Positions 9,454 through 17,375 of a stretch of DNA of 22,040 nucleotides are shown in pieces (position 1 is the first letter of the stretch; the number at the start of each line of letters is the position of its first letter). The stretch is taken from contig JALKBU010000876.1 in NCBI GenBank assembly GCA_023091735.1, positions 1 through 22,040 on the forward strand, read 5' to 3'. The notes beneath the pieces are model-generated. The model was not told the DNA's origin and searched no databases. It saw only the letters and a program-made list of their open reading frames with translations. The DNA comes from Trichomonas tenax. Taxonomy: Eukaryota; Parabasalia; Trichomonadida; Trichomonadidae. A program made the translations under genes and the position numbers.

Positions 9454-9612
9454 AGATTAATATTATCTGAACGTTCACAAAACGGACAATGAAAATTATT
9501 AAAAAGTAAAAAATCGAGCAATTTACGGTTATTTTCAAGACTTAAAATCAATGATTTCAAAGTGTTTTAGATGCTTGCCGGAATGGAACAACTTGAAAAA
9601 AATTGACTTTTC

Positions 9613-9635
9613 TGACATGTAAATTTTCATGTAAA
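9613..9635 (+). promoter_or_regulatory. Two direct CATGTAAA motif copies upstream of eL27
   Basis: TGACATGTAAA at 9613-9623 and TTTCATGTAAA at 9625-9635 are head-to-tail, 12 bases apart, 54-76 bases before the eL27 ATG. The first is identical to the copies in the element ends at 185-195 and 240-250. Confidence 0.5.
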
Positions 9636-9674
9636 GTCGAATAACAATTGAGGGGAAAATAATCGTAGGAGGTT

Positions 9675-9681
9675 GGCCTTT
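9675..9681 (+). promoter_or_regulatory. GGCCTTT core promoter element of eL27
   Basis: GGCCTTT ends 8 bases before the ATG at 9689. A CCTTT element overlapping the transcription start is described for trichomonad core promoters, and the same GGCCTTT occurs before the SAM/zinc-finger gene (2424-2430). Implies a 5' leader of about ten bases or fewer. Confidence 0.45.
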
Positions 9682-9688
9682 CGCACCA

Positions 9689-10108
9689 ATGTCTCTCGTT
9701 CAAGCTGGTCGTTTCGTCGTAATGCTCCAGGGCCGCCATGCCGGCAAGAAGGCCGTCGTTCTCGCTGCCTACCCAGAGGGCACAGAGGACCGCAAGTTCC
9801 CATACGCCATTGTTATGGGCATTGAGAAGTATCCAAAGAAGGTCACAAAGGAGATGTCAACAGAGGTCCTCGTCAAGAAGACACAGGTCAAGCTCTTCGT
9901 CAAGGCTGTCAACTTCAACCATGTCATGCTCACACGCCACACAGTCAAGGATGAGGACTTCTTCAAGAAGATATCAGTCGAGAAGGTTGTTGGCGCTCTC
10001 AAGGATGCTCCAGCTAAGAAGGAGCTTCTCAAGGAGTACGCCGCAATCCTCCGCCAGAAGTACTTGAACAACAAGATGTCATGGTTCTTCAAGCCACTCC
10101 AGTTCTAA
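9689..10108 (+). CDS. RPL27: 60S ribosomal protein L27 (eL27)
   Basis: 139 residues, matching the usual eL27 length of about 136. The N-terminal KOW-type segment reads AGRFVVMLQGRHAGKKAVVL (residues 6-25), the family hallmark, followed by PYAIVMGIEKYPKKVTK, then VKLFVKAVNFNHVMLTRHT, and the family's C-terminal NKMSWFFKPLQF, the counterpart of 'NKWFFQKLRF'. A cytosolic large-subunit protein. Codon use is strongly biased to C-ending codons (GTC, CTC, AAG, TTC), unlike the AT-ending codons of neighbouring genes, as expected of a very highly expressed gene. The start is the first ATG after the GGCCTTT element. The stop overlaps TAAA. Confidence 0.97.
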   Translation: MSLVQAGRFVVMLQGRHAGKKAVVLAAYPEGTEDRKFPYAIVMGIEKYPKKVTKEMSTEVLVKKTQVKLFVKAVNFNHVMLTRHTVKDEDFFKKISVEKVVGALKDAPAKKELLKEYAAILRQKYLNNKMSWFFKPLQF

Positions 10109-10434
10109 ACATGAGCGTCCCGTCGTTATATTTGATTGGGCATCGGGTAGGGCAACCACTCACGCTCTTTATTAATTTCTATAAATACAGAATGCTGGAA
10201 AATTGCACTTTTTCCTTTATTTCTTTTTTCTTCCATCATATAAAATTAATATCAAAGTAGAACGCAGACATAGAGTAGGGCAATGTGGTTAAGTAAGAAT
10301 GTTTAAATATTGGATATATATCTACTCTTTATAATAAAAATACATTTGATGTAATTAAAACAGTAATATGTTAAATAAATTGTTGAATTAGAGATTTGCT
10401 GGTAAGGAAATGCTGAATATTTGTTGATGAAAAA
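10109..10434. other. Intergenic region between convergent eL27 and Vma22-like genes
   Basis: 326 bases. Just after eL27 there is a modest stem, GAGCGT (10113-10118) with ACGCTC (10162-10167), and the phrase GTAGGGCAA occurs twice (about 10147 and 10276). Otherwise AT-rich with nothing recognisable. Confidence 0.5.
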
Positions 10435-10797
10435 TCATTTTGATAGAATTTGTTTGACTTGATCATATTTTTCGTTGAGTTGGCCGATAATTTTCGTGGC
10501 AATGATGGCCTGTTGAATGACCTTCTCGAAACGATTTCTAATTTGTTCAATATCACGCGGTGCAACGCCAGGGATAATTGGCAGCTCCTTTTCAGCATCA
10601 ATTTCCTTATCCTTGCGAAACACCATTCTTGGTTCTTCAGAAATTGGAACAGAAGACCATAATAATCCAAATGTGGTCTTTTTCGTTTGCGCTATATCCA
10701 AATATCCATCAACCATCATCGACTGTATATCTGCCATAGATCTTTCGTATTCCTGGAGAGTTTCCAGTAATTGGAGAATAGATTCATTTTTAATCAT
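10435..10797 (-). CDS. Vma22/CCDC115-like V-ATPase assembly factor
   Basis: 120-residue, mostly helical, charged protein. Residues about 5-36 (LQLLETLQEYERSMADIQSM, then MVDGYLDIAQTKK) match the CCDC115/Vma22 N-terminus, in which a coiled coil runs into 'GWLSLAKARY'. After a short variable stretch the C-terminal half has P-G-V-A-P-R, then FEKVIQQAIIATKIIGQLNEKYDQVKQIL, corresponding to the family segment 'P..LRQAQ..F..gL.LAADIA.LQ......LR.L'. Human CCDC115 is 180 residues, so the linker is shorter here. The family helps assemble the membrane Vo sector of the V-ATPase at the ER with Vma12 and Vma21. Start ATG at 10795-10797 on the minus strand; stop is TGA. Divergent from the PP6 gene, 218 bases apart. 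Assigned from motif layout only; a generic coiled-coil protein is the alternative. Confidence 0.6.
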   Translation of the reverse strand: MIKNESILQLLETLQEYERSMADIQSMMVDGYLDIAQTKKTTFGLLWSSVPISEEPRMVFRKDKEIDAEKELPIIPGVAPRDIEQIRNRFEKVIQQAIIATKIIGQLNEKYDQVKQILSK

Positions 10798-10818
10798 TAA
10801 AATTCTGTCAACTTACAA

Positions 10819-10837
10819 ATGTAAATCGATTTTACAT
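10819..10837. promoter_or_regulatory. Degenerate inverted motif pair between Vma22-like and PP6 genes
   Basis: ATGTAAA (10819-10825) and TTTACAT (10831-10837) face each other across five bases, resembling the inverted pair at 6575-6597 but lacking the outer TGNC. It lies 22-40 bases upstream of the Vma22-like start. Confidence 0.3.
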
Positions 10838-11015
10838 ATCAAATATTTTTATTGAATGTTAATCTTCATTTTCTAAGGCCTATAATCAAATCCGATGATA
10901 TTTGATCATATATTGTTCACGTACAATTATAGTAGCATATGTTAATTGGGTTTTGATGATCATATAGTCAATATTGAAGGATGTGTGAGAAATCTTATTT
11001 TGCAAAAAGTGACAA

Positions 11016-11927
11016 ATGGATATAGACAAGCTTATTGAGCGTTTGCTTGTTCACGAGGACATTCCTGAGAACGATTATATTTCTCTGCTCAGAATGGCCG
11101 AAGAAGTTCTATTTGAGGAAGGCACATTATTGAGTGTTTCTCTTCCAATCACAATCTGCGGGGATATCCATGGACAGTTTTACGATTTGATGAGATTATT
11201 TAAGATCTCCGGGCAACCGCAAGACACAAGATACCTTTTCTTGGGCGATTACGTTGATCGTGGATATTATTCAATGGAAACTTTTGCACTTTTAATTGCT
11301 TACAAGGTTAAATACCCAGATTCATTCTACATGTTACGTGGTAATCACGAAACTAGATGTATCAACTCAAATTACGGATTTTATGATGAAATTGTTCAGA
11401 GATATGGTCATGCGGGTATTTGGAAGATGTGCAACGAAGTTATGGACATGCTTCCAATGGCTGCTCTCGTTGATAACAGAATATATTGCGTTCATGGCGG
11501 CCTTTCGCCAGATATCAAGCTCGCTGATCAATTAGCTTTGATAGAAAGACGCCAGCAGATTCCTCAGAGCGGCCCACTTTCAGATATTGTTTGGTCAGAT
11601 CCAGAAGATATCTCAGGATGGGCAACGAACCAAAGAGGTGCTGGTTTATTATTTGGAACACGTCCAACAGAAGAGTTTTGTCACAATAATAGGATCGAAC
11701 TTATCGCTCGTGCACATCAGATGATGATGGATGGATATATGTATCATTTCGGCAAAACACAGTTAGTCACAGTTTGGTCAGCGCCTAACTACATGTATAG
11801 AATGGGTAACAAGGCCGCAACACTCGCTATCGATAAAGATGGTAAGCGTAAGTTCAGTGTCTTCGAAGCTGTTCCTGATGAGGAGCAGAAAGTTCCTACA
11901 GATCATGTATCACCATATTTCCTTTAG
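11016..11927 (+). CDS. PP6-type (Sit4/PP2A-like) serine/threonine phosphatase catalytic subunit
   Basis: 303 residues, the normal length of the PP2A/PP4/PP6 catalytic subunits. All PPP-family metal and phosphate-binding motifs are present: GDIHGQ (49-54), GDYVDRG (77-83), RGNHE (108-112), HGG (160-162), the ARAHQ histidine and the SAPNY strand. The C-terminus is SPYFL: the YFL tail marks the PP2A-like group, which is carboxymethylated on the last Leu, and the preceding PYFL matches PP6 ('TTPYFL') better than PP2A or PP4 ('DYFL'). AYKVKYPD is also PP6-like. It would dephosphorylate Ser/Thr substrates together with SAPS-type regulatory subunits. Start at the first in-frame ATG. A PP2A or PP4 assignment is the alternative and is not fully excluded. 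Confidence 0.85.
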   Translation: MDIDKLIERLLVHEDIPENDYISLLRMAEEVLFEEGTLLSVSLPITICGDIHGQFYDLMRLFKISGQPQDTRYLFLGDYVDRGYYSMETFALLIAYKVKYPDSFYMLRGNHETRCINSNYGFYDEIVQRYGHAGIWKMCNEVMDMLPMAALVDNRIYCVHGGLSPDIKLADQLALIERRQQIPQSGPLSDIVWSDPEDISGWATNQRGAGLLFGTRPTEEFCHNNRIELIARAHQMMMDGYMYHFGKTQLVTVWSAPNYMYRMGNKAATLAIDKDGKRKFSVFEAVPDEEQKVPTDHVSPYFL

Positions 11928-11999
11928 TTTATATAAATTTTGTAATATATATTAATTCCCTGTTTTTAGTTAATCAACAACACACATATATAACCATTT

Positions 12000-12337
12000 G
12001 CAATCAGGATTGCAGAGAGAAAAACAGGATTCTCAAAAAATGCCATCGAAATTTCGATGATTTCAATTGTTTCAATATCATCATGAGAAACAACCCACCG
12101 CATAAGGGAAGTGAGGAATCCTATCCAGTGATCAATTTTTCATGATGATTTTGCTCAAACCAAACAACTTGTGAAATTCACCAAAATTTCATGGTTTTCT
12201 TGAGGAAATTCTGCTCACAATGGTCAATATTGTCCATACAAAGCCACTCGAGAACAGGATTGTCTCAAGAAAACCATGAAAGCGTAAAAAAGTCTTCGAT
12301 ATTTTGATGAATTTAAACTTTTTAAATTTCATCAAAA
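12000..12337. repeat. Cluster of four inverted repeats (candidate structured RNA or small element)
   Basis: GCAATC-AG-GATTGC (12000-12013); the perfect palindrome CATCGAAATTTCGATG (12044-12059); 18-bp perfect arms TTTCATGGTTTTCTTGAG (12187-12204) and its complement (12264-12281) around a 59-nt loop; and TTTTGATGAATTTAAA (12302-12317) with its complement carrying one bulged base (12321-12337) around a 3-nt loop. The phrase AACAGGATT occurs twice (12023, 12252), each time next to TCTCAA-type sequence. No coding potential. The long-armed hairpin at 12187-12281 is the strongest. Confidence 0.65.
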
Positions 12338-12471
12338 AGACTGACTGCACTGAACTTATATTATACCCTACGCAGTCATTCTTTGTGATGAAATTGGTTC
12401 AATGCATGAAAAATTGGACACAAACACTTTATATACTGTCACTTTTACATAAGACTCTGTTTATTATTTTA

Positions 12472-12538
12472 CCCCCTCAATATGTAGCAAAACCCCTGCT
12501 TAATATTTTATAGCCCTCTTTATCGCCGAAAAACGTTA
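12472..12538 (+). promoter_or_regulatory. LRR gene upstream region: C-runs and AACGTTA
   Basis: CCCCCT (12472-12477), CCCCT (12493-12497) and CCCTC (12514-12518) precede AACGTTA (12532-12538), which ends six bases before the ATG at 12545; TTTTCA sits between. TAACG/AACGTTA elements are also close to the starts of the SAM/zinc-finger and MYCBP genes. The AACGTTA resembles Myb sites known from trichomonad promoters. Confidence 0.4.
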
Positions 12539-12544
12539 TTTTCA

Positions 12545-13585
12545 ATGCCGCCAAAAAAGGCGAAGAAGCAGAAACCATTCGAAAAACTCCAAGATTTCGT
12601 GGAGATGTACAAGAAAAACTGCGAGCTTTTTGGTGTTGAGCCTATTGACGCTGTTATGGATTTATACAACGACGCTATAATCAAAAAAGCTAAAAAGCAG
12701 CCAATCATGCTCCAATTTGCGGACGAAGAGATCAACCCCGACCGCATCAGGCCATTAATCGAGACATACCAACACACAGACGTCAAAATCAAAATCTTAT
12801 CATTTTTGAATACAAAATCCGGCGATGGCGGCCTTCATGCGCTCGCCCACGCACTCAAGGAGCCATTAGAACTCGTTGGCTTAGCGTATCATGCGAACAA
12901 TGTCGGTCCTAGCGGCTGCAGAGCGATTGCAAGAGGATTCGTTGAATCTAAGTTTTTAACAATCCTCGAGCTCGACTTCAACGCTGGTATTGGTGACGAT
13001 GGGGTTGCTGGTTTGTGTCATTACGGTCATTGCGCAGCATTAAATCGCTTATCACTCAGCTTCTGCAATATTGGTGATAAAGGCGCTGAAATCATCGCTA
13101 AGTGGCTCGCAAAGCCCGAATGTCGAATCAAGGAACTGATCCTCAAAGGAAATCAGATTGGTCCACTTGGAGCAACGAGTATAGGCGCTAATTTGCCTGA
13201 TAACAACTCCCTTAACCGTCTTGATCTCTCTGATAACGTTTTTGGTTATAATGCTGAGTGTTTGAATGCTTTACATGATGGAATTAAGAATTGTGCACCA
13301 TTAAATGCTGTTTTGTTGCTTAACAACTTCGAGTGCCCTGAAGGAATGGCCGATAAGTTCTTAGATTTGGTGACAAACAAGCCATTGGGTGAATTCCAGC
13401 TTACTGTTAAGATGGATGCAAATGCATTCCAGAACACAAGAGCTATTTCTCTCACGAACGCGAAAAAGATCGCCAAGGAGGCCAAGAAGAAGAAGAAACC
13501 GGAAGGCGAAGCTCCACCAGCAAATGCTACTCCAGCACCAGATAAACCTGTGGGTGAAGCTCCTCCTGCCGCTGAGAATGAGTAA
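12545..13585 (+). CDS. Leucine-rich repeat (ribonuclease-inhibitor type) protein with basic tail
   Basis: 346 residues. About six RI-type LRRs lie between residues 109 and 262, for example LTILELDFNAGIGDDGVAGL (138-157), LNRLSLSFCNIGDKGAEIIA (166-185), IKELILKGNQIGPLGATSIG (195-214) and LNRLDLSDNVFGYNAECLNA (223-242), each with the LxLxxN core followed by a G-x-x-G/A helix. The N-terminus begins MPPKKAKKQK and the C-terminus has a run of Lys (about 304-318) followed by a Pro/Ala/Glu-rich tail. LRRs of this type bind proteins; many in trichomonads have no known role, and similar ones occur in axonemal and centrosomal proteins. Start fixed by the AACGTTA-TTTTCA-ATG arrangement, implying a leader of only a few bases. 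The Lys codons are mostly AAG, suggesting good expression. Confidence 0.8.
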   Translation: MPPKKAKKQKPFEKLQDFVEMYKKNCELFGVEPIDAVMDLYNDAIIKKAKKQPIMLQFADEEINPDRIRPLIETYQHTDVKIKILSFLNTKSGDGGLHALAHALKEPLELVGLAYHANNVGPSGCRAIARGFVESKFLTILELDFNAGIGDDGVAGLCHYGHCAALNRLSLSFCNIGDKGAEIIAKWLAKPECRIKELILKGNQIGPLGATSIGANLPDNNSLNRLDLSDNVFGYNAECLNALHDGIKNCAPLNAVLLLNNFECPEGMADKFLDLVTNKPLGEFQLTVKMDANAFQNTRAISLTNAKKIAKEAKKKKKPEGEAPPANATPAPDKPVGEAPPAAENE

Positions 13586-13861
13586 TCTCAGCACTCACTT
13601 TTTTATTATAAATTATCTTACTTTGTTGATAACTCACACAACATTATTTCTTATGAAACCAAACAAGAGAGTTTTTCTTGATTCAAATTTTCATGAAGAA
13701 ATGATATTTTGCGTTCAATATCTAAACTTTAAACTTCAGCTTGATGCGTAGTATTTAGAGAATCGAAAGATTTAGTTTTATTTATTGAATACAGTTTCTT
13801 GTTATTTGAATAATGAAAGAAAAATGATTTTGATTTATAAGTAAAAATACGTAACAAAATT

Positions 13862-15247
13862 TTATTCTTCAGTTTCTGATGTGATTGCTGAAGTGCCAGT
13901 TGAAGATATTCCAGAATATTCCTCCTCGACAATGGGTTTTGTGCTGTGTGATTTGGTCTTCTTTTTAGTTGATCCTTTCTCTTTTGCCTCTTGTTGAAGA
14001 TAGAGAGAAAGTGCCGAATTCCAATCGCGATTTCTCCTAACAACATCAGCGAATTTGCGCTGTCCAAGGGCAACATACTGTTCTATCATTCGCCTACATC
14101 TGTTTGCCTGCTCACAAGCATATCTTTGCTGAGCAACTTTATCAGATATGTATTGACTTACTGGATAGCTTGTGTCTACAATTGTCTGTCCCGTGGCTGT
14201 GATGCCGAGGCTTTCAAGTTCCAGGTGAAGCCTCTTCTCGAAGTCTAGCTGGCCATAAGCAGAATTTCCAATTCGAGATCCGACAGGAAGTCCGTTTAGA
14301 GAGGCACGACCAAGATTAGCGAACTTGAATTGCAGCCGTTTGGCCTTTGCTTGATCTTCTGGATCTATTTTATCTGTTTCTTGGTTAATTTCTGTATCAC
14401 TGGTCACAGAGTTAGAATCTTCTCTATTCTCTGATATGTTTATAATTGCTGCTACGAGCCTGTTGTGTAAGTGGTTTCCAAATCCGCTCAAATTCGAAAA
14501 CGGAGGAGAAGGCATTTTCAGTTGGCTCTTAAGAGGATCGTTTTGAAAAGATGGCATCTTCGGGAAAGTTATTGAATAGTGCGTACCGAGCGGTTCTTGG
14601 ATTTTGTTGATATCATAAGTTGGACGAGAAAGTTGAAGATATCTATCGAAATAATTTGGCGTTTTGATTGGTTTGAAAAATCTGTCTGTGGTTTCCCATA
14701 TTGTGTCTGATGTGAGTGGTTTTGGCTCATCAGAGTGGCGATGTTTATCTTTGTGATGTGAATGATGCTTTGAGTTGAGTTTTTTTGTCTGTGATTTGTT
14801 TGGCTGTTCTACATGTTCAGCGGGTTTGACTTCAGGTACTGGTTGTGGCTTAACTTCGCTTCTAGGGAAACGAATTCTTCGAACTTCTCTTTCAACGAGG
14901 TTTTCTGTCTGAAAATTACGAACAATTTGACTTATTTCGAGATATAAGTTCGACTGAACAACATTTTGTTGCTCAATGAACGCTTTAATTTGAATTAATT
15001 CCGATCTAAGGCAATAAAGCTGCTCTAACGTGAACATCTCAGGATTGCAAACGTCAGGGACGTCTTTGTCCGTGCAGTTGGAGAGCTTTCCAAGGCCAGA
15101 AGACACGGCTGTGAATGGAAGTTTCAATAAATAAAGCAGCATTTGATTTTTATCCACCCTAACAGTGTTCTCTTCGAGGATGGACTGCGAACGACGGATG
15201 GGCTGGCGATGTTCCTCTTCTTTCGGCGGAGTTTCTCCTTCGCCCAT
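13862..15247 (-). CDS. Ada3/TADA3-like subunit of a SAGA/ADA-type acetyltransferase complex
   Basis: 461 residues; human TADA3 is 432. The C-terminal half resembles the Ada3 domain in order: a helix HLHNRLVAAIINI (259-271), standing for 'l.qRLlsALie'; an acidic stretch; LDFEKRLHLELESLGI (334-349), for 'LE.rI..EL..LGl'; then VSQYISDKVAQQRYACEQANRCRRMIEQ (363-390), for 'ddEi..eLr.lQ.eLr....nNr.rk..L'; and a final basic segment. The N-terminal part has a helix TLEQLYCLRSELIQIKAF (73-90), and the middle is His/Lys/Pro-rich and probably disordered. In other eukaryotes Ada3 links Gcn5 and Ada2 in histone acetylation. The match is to pattern, not to any invariant catalytic residue, so it is tentative. 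The stop overlaps TAAA; the gene converges on the LRR gene, 276 bases away. Confidence 0.5.
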   Translation of the reverse strand: MGEGETPPKEEEHRQPIRRSQSILEENTVRVDKNQMLLYLLKLPFTAVSSGLGKLSNCTDKDVPDVCNPEMFTLEQLYCLRSELIQIKAFIEQQNVVQSNLYLEISQIVRNFQTENLVEREVRRIRFPRSEVKPQPVPEVKPAEHVEQPNKSQTKKLNSKHHSHHKDKHRHSDEPKPLTSDTIWETTDRFFKPIKTPNYFDRYLQLSRPTYDINKIQEPLGTHYSITFPKMPSFQNDPLKSQLKMPSPPFSNLSGFGNHLHNRLVAAIINISENREDSNSVTSDTEINQETDKIDPEDQAKAKRLQFKFANLGRASLNGLPVGSRIGNSAYGQLDFEKRLHLELESLGITATGQTIVDTSYPVSQYISDKVAQQRYACEQANRCRRMIEQYVALGQRKFADVVRRNRDWNSALSLYLQQEAKEKGSTKKKTKSHSTKPIVEEEYSGISSTGTSAITSETEE

Positions 15248-15918
15248 CCTTCAATTGCAGGGGTTATTCCCGGGCTAATTGTACGTTTATTTCTTTTTTA
15301 TCATCAATCTCCCACGTGTAGTCTTTATTTTGTCAACAGACCCTATTTTCATCAATTAATTGATTTTTTACCCATGACTTATTTTGATTTTTTTATTGAC
15401 TTGAATTAACCTGTGAACAATTTTACACAATGCTTCCACTCGACTTCAAGTGATGATCTCCACTTATGAAATTAGATATTACTATTTTAATTATTTTTGG
15501 AGCTTACGAAGAGCAAAAGTGCATATGATCTCAATCAAGAAAGCAAATAACTCAAATAGCCATTGACATATTAATAGTATAGGAGTCATATAATTTATTT
15601 ATATAAAGCTTATGAATAGTTATTGTTTTGTCATAATGATATGATGCTTTCAAGTTTAATGTTTTGATCATGTCATCTCGATGAGCAAATACGTAAAATC
15701 CTTAGAACCATCATGAAATATAGAAGCACCGTTCTGGAATTTAATACATCTATTAATGCAAAATAGTAAAATTGATTTATAATTTGTTTCAAATATAGGC
15801 CACCTTAGGAAAACCAGTTTATATATGTAGAATATAGATTTTTCGAGGGTAATTAAAACATTTAATATATACAAACACAAATAAACTAATGTGCAAAAAA
15901 GGAATATCGAGATAAGAA
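15248..15918. other. AT-rich intergenic region without recognisable genes
   Basis: 671 bases. CCCGGG occurs at 15269-15274 and AACCCCTGCAATTG on the minus strand just upstream of the Ada3-like ATG, similar to the C-runs before the LRR gene. A 70-codon minus-strand frame at 15668-15880 begins with TTG, is rich in Ile, Leu and Phe, and is not considered a gene; it may be the 3' untranslated part of the bromodomain-like gene. Confidence 0.55.
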
Positions 15919-16611
15919 TTAGTTTTCATTTTTCGTTTCATCAACTTCAATTTGATGCCTTAGGAGGTTAAGTGCATATGATGTCGTAAGGCCAAGATCA
16001 ATTGTTATTGAATTATTTGCCTTTTGAATATCATTATCAACATCTTTGATGATGGAGATGTATTTTTGAACTGCTTTATCATCTCGACAGTATGATAGGT
16101 ATTTATAGAAATCAGATAAAATTTCATCATCGAAATATGGTTCACCTTCAACTTCACATGGTCTGGCGCGCACCACAAAGTTATCGGCAGAATTCATAAC
16201 TATAAATTGTTTCTTTGAGTCAGGAGAATTGACAATTGATTCTTGAATATGTCTGTGGAGGGCTTTAATGTCAAAATTAGGATCTGCTTGCTTTGCTACA
16301 TTGATCAAGCCTTTCTTTTCAATTGATTCTTCAAAGATTTGTAAAATTGTTGATATGGTTAATCCTATTTTAGTGTTTTTGCCGTAGTATTTAATAGATT
16401 CATTTACAAGTTTCCTCATATCGTTATAAAACTCCATAGTATCTTTATATCCGTTCGACGAAAGTTGTTTTGTTATTATATCGATGGATTTTAGGCTTTT
16501 GTTAATGGATGCCAGTTTATTCATATGCTCAAACGCATGTTTACCGAGTGGTGAATTCTTTGTTTCATCAATACAAGATAAGCAAGTGTTCTTAATGGTG
16601 AAATTCATCAT
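15919..16611 (-). CDS. Degenerate bromodomain-like protein
   Basis: 230 residues from the first ATG pair (16609-16611); the reading frame continues five codons upstream only through a TTG. Residues about 21-97 fit the later part of a bromodomain: KSLKSIDIITKQLSSNGYKD (38-57) for 'p.DL.tI..kL..g.Y', EFYNDMRKLVNESIKYYGKN (60-79) for 'eF..Dv.li..Na..YN', then a final helix TISTILQIFEESI (85-97). The Asn that holds acetyl-lysine is replaced by Tyr76 and the N-terminal helix is short, so acetyl-lysine binding is doubtful. The remaining 130 residues are helical and unrecognised. Divergent from the CUE-like gene with only 79 bases between starts, so the two share a promoter region. Confidence 0.55.
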   Translation of the reverse strand: MMNFTIKNTCLSCIDETKNSPLGKHAFEHMNKLASINKSLKSIDIITKQLSSNGYKDTMEFYNDMRKLVNESIKYYGKNTKIGLTISTILQIFEESIEKKGLINVAKQADPNFDIKALHRHIQESIVNSPDSKKQFIVMNSADNFVVRARPCEVEGEPYFDDEILSDFYKYLSYCRDDKAVQKYISIIKDVDNDIQKANNSITIDLGLTTSYALNLLRHQIEVDETKNEN

Positions 16612-16636
16612 TTGAAAATTTGACAAATAATTAAAA

Positions 16637-16673
16637 TTTACATGTCATACATTTTTTACACGACAAAATCATT
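16637..16673. promoter_or_regulatory. Shared bidirectional promoter: TTTACATGTCA and TCATT initiator
   Basis: The 79-base gap between two divergent start codons holds TTTACATGTCA (16637-16647), identical to the copies in the element ends at 831-841 and 18438-18448. TCATA (16645-16649) and TCATT (16669-16673) fit the trichomonad initiator TCAYW for the plus-strand gene, the latter giving a leader of 20 bases. On the minus strand GTCAAATTTTCAAATG precedes the bromodomain-like start. Confidence 0.5.
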
Positions 16674-16690
16674 TTTCGTCTCAACAAAAA

Positions 16691-17173
16691 ATGAGCGTAA
16701 ATGAATCATCAAGCAGCAATGATTTCAAGTCATTGACACCAGAAGAAACAGAGCTTTGTAAAAAATTAGGAGCAATGGATGCAAATGAACGAGAAAATGC
16801 GATATTGTCAAGACTTGTGATTCTTAAACAAGTTGCTGAAACAATCACAGATCAAAACTCAGTAGGACAACCAGTTATTCCACAAATGATAGAAAACAGA
16901 GAAAAAACAGAAGAACGCAACGTTCAATTACCTACAAAAGCCAAATCGTATGTTGCAAACTTAGTTATAGGTTTACAAGAACTCTTATTCAACCAATATT
17001 CTGCTTATAAGATTATTTCAGAGCTTCATGCAACAGGCGGTGATATATACAAAACAATGGAGAATTTAGTGAAAGGTGAGCTCAAGTTCAATGTAAATCT
17101 ATTATCGTCGGATAAATTGCAATTGCCACAAGAGGTAATTGATAAATATTTCGATATTGTTAAAAAGGAATAA
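16691..17173 (+). CDS. Small protein with possible CUE-like (ubiquitin-binding) domain
   Basis: 160 residues. Residues 1-60 are Ser/Glu-rich then helical, 61-88 are charged and probably flexible. Residues 92-131 (VIGLQELLFNQYSAYKIISE then LHATGGDIYKTMENLVKGE) resemble the CUE domain of Cue1 and AUP1, where helix 2 ends in 'DL.kTG.Ve.Ti..LL.G' just as here in SELHATGGDIYKTMENLVKG. The MFP/MLP motif that contacts ubiquitin is weak (LLFNQYS), and there is no membrane segment, so ubiquitin binding is unproven. Start is the first ATG, right after the TCATT initiator and TCAACAAAAA. Divergent partner of the bromodomain-like gene and convergent on the MYCBP gene. Confidence 0.5.
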   Translation: MSVNESSSSNDFKSLTPEETELCKKLGAMDANERENAILSRLVILKQVAETITDQNSVGQPVIPQMIENREKTEERNVQLPTKAKSYVANLVIGLQELLFNQYSAYKIISELHATGGDIYKTMENLVKGELKFNVNLLSSDKLQLPQEVIDKYFDIVKKE

Positions 17174-17375
17174 TTCATGTTCCAGCTTATTGCATATTAA
17201 TTATATGTGTGTTGTTTATGTTATTTGGAAATCTCTAAATGATTTCTGTTTCAAGATGTTTTTTTTCGTGGTTTTTGTGTTGATTTGATAGAAACACTAT
17301 GTAAACAAGCCTTTTCTGTATTTATATAAAGAACATATTCGTTTTTATTATTAAAATAACATATTTTAAAACAAA

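Larger units (their letters stand above)
8824..9688. other. Intergenic region dense in inverted repeats, then eL27 promoter
   Basis: 865 bases between the glycosyltransferase and eL27. No protein-like frame is visible. Positions 8925-9055 and 9137-9453 are rich in complementary arms (listed separately) and less AT-rich than other gaps here. Positions 9454-9688 hold the eL27 upstream region with two copies of the CATGTAAA motif. Confidence 0.6.
11928..12544. other. Intergenic region with hairpin cluster, then LRR gene promoter
   Basis: 617 bases. Positions 12000-12337 contain several strong inverted repeats (listed separately). Positions 12470-12540 contain C-rich runs and AACGTTA before the LRR gene. 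A frame at 12304-12513 starts at a non-ATG codon, overlaps a hairpin and is not considered a gene. Confidence 0.6.

Noticed and set aside
12304..12513. 69-codon plus-strand frame before the LRR gene
   Set aside because: Non-ATG start, overlaps a hairpin, and its composition is that of AT-rich spacer.
15668..15880. 70-codon minus-strand frame after the bromodomain-like gene
   Set aside because: Starts at TTG, is rich in Ile, Leu and Phe as expected of translated AT-rich DNA, and has no upstream promoter-like element.
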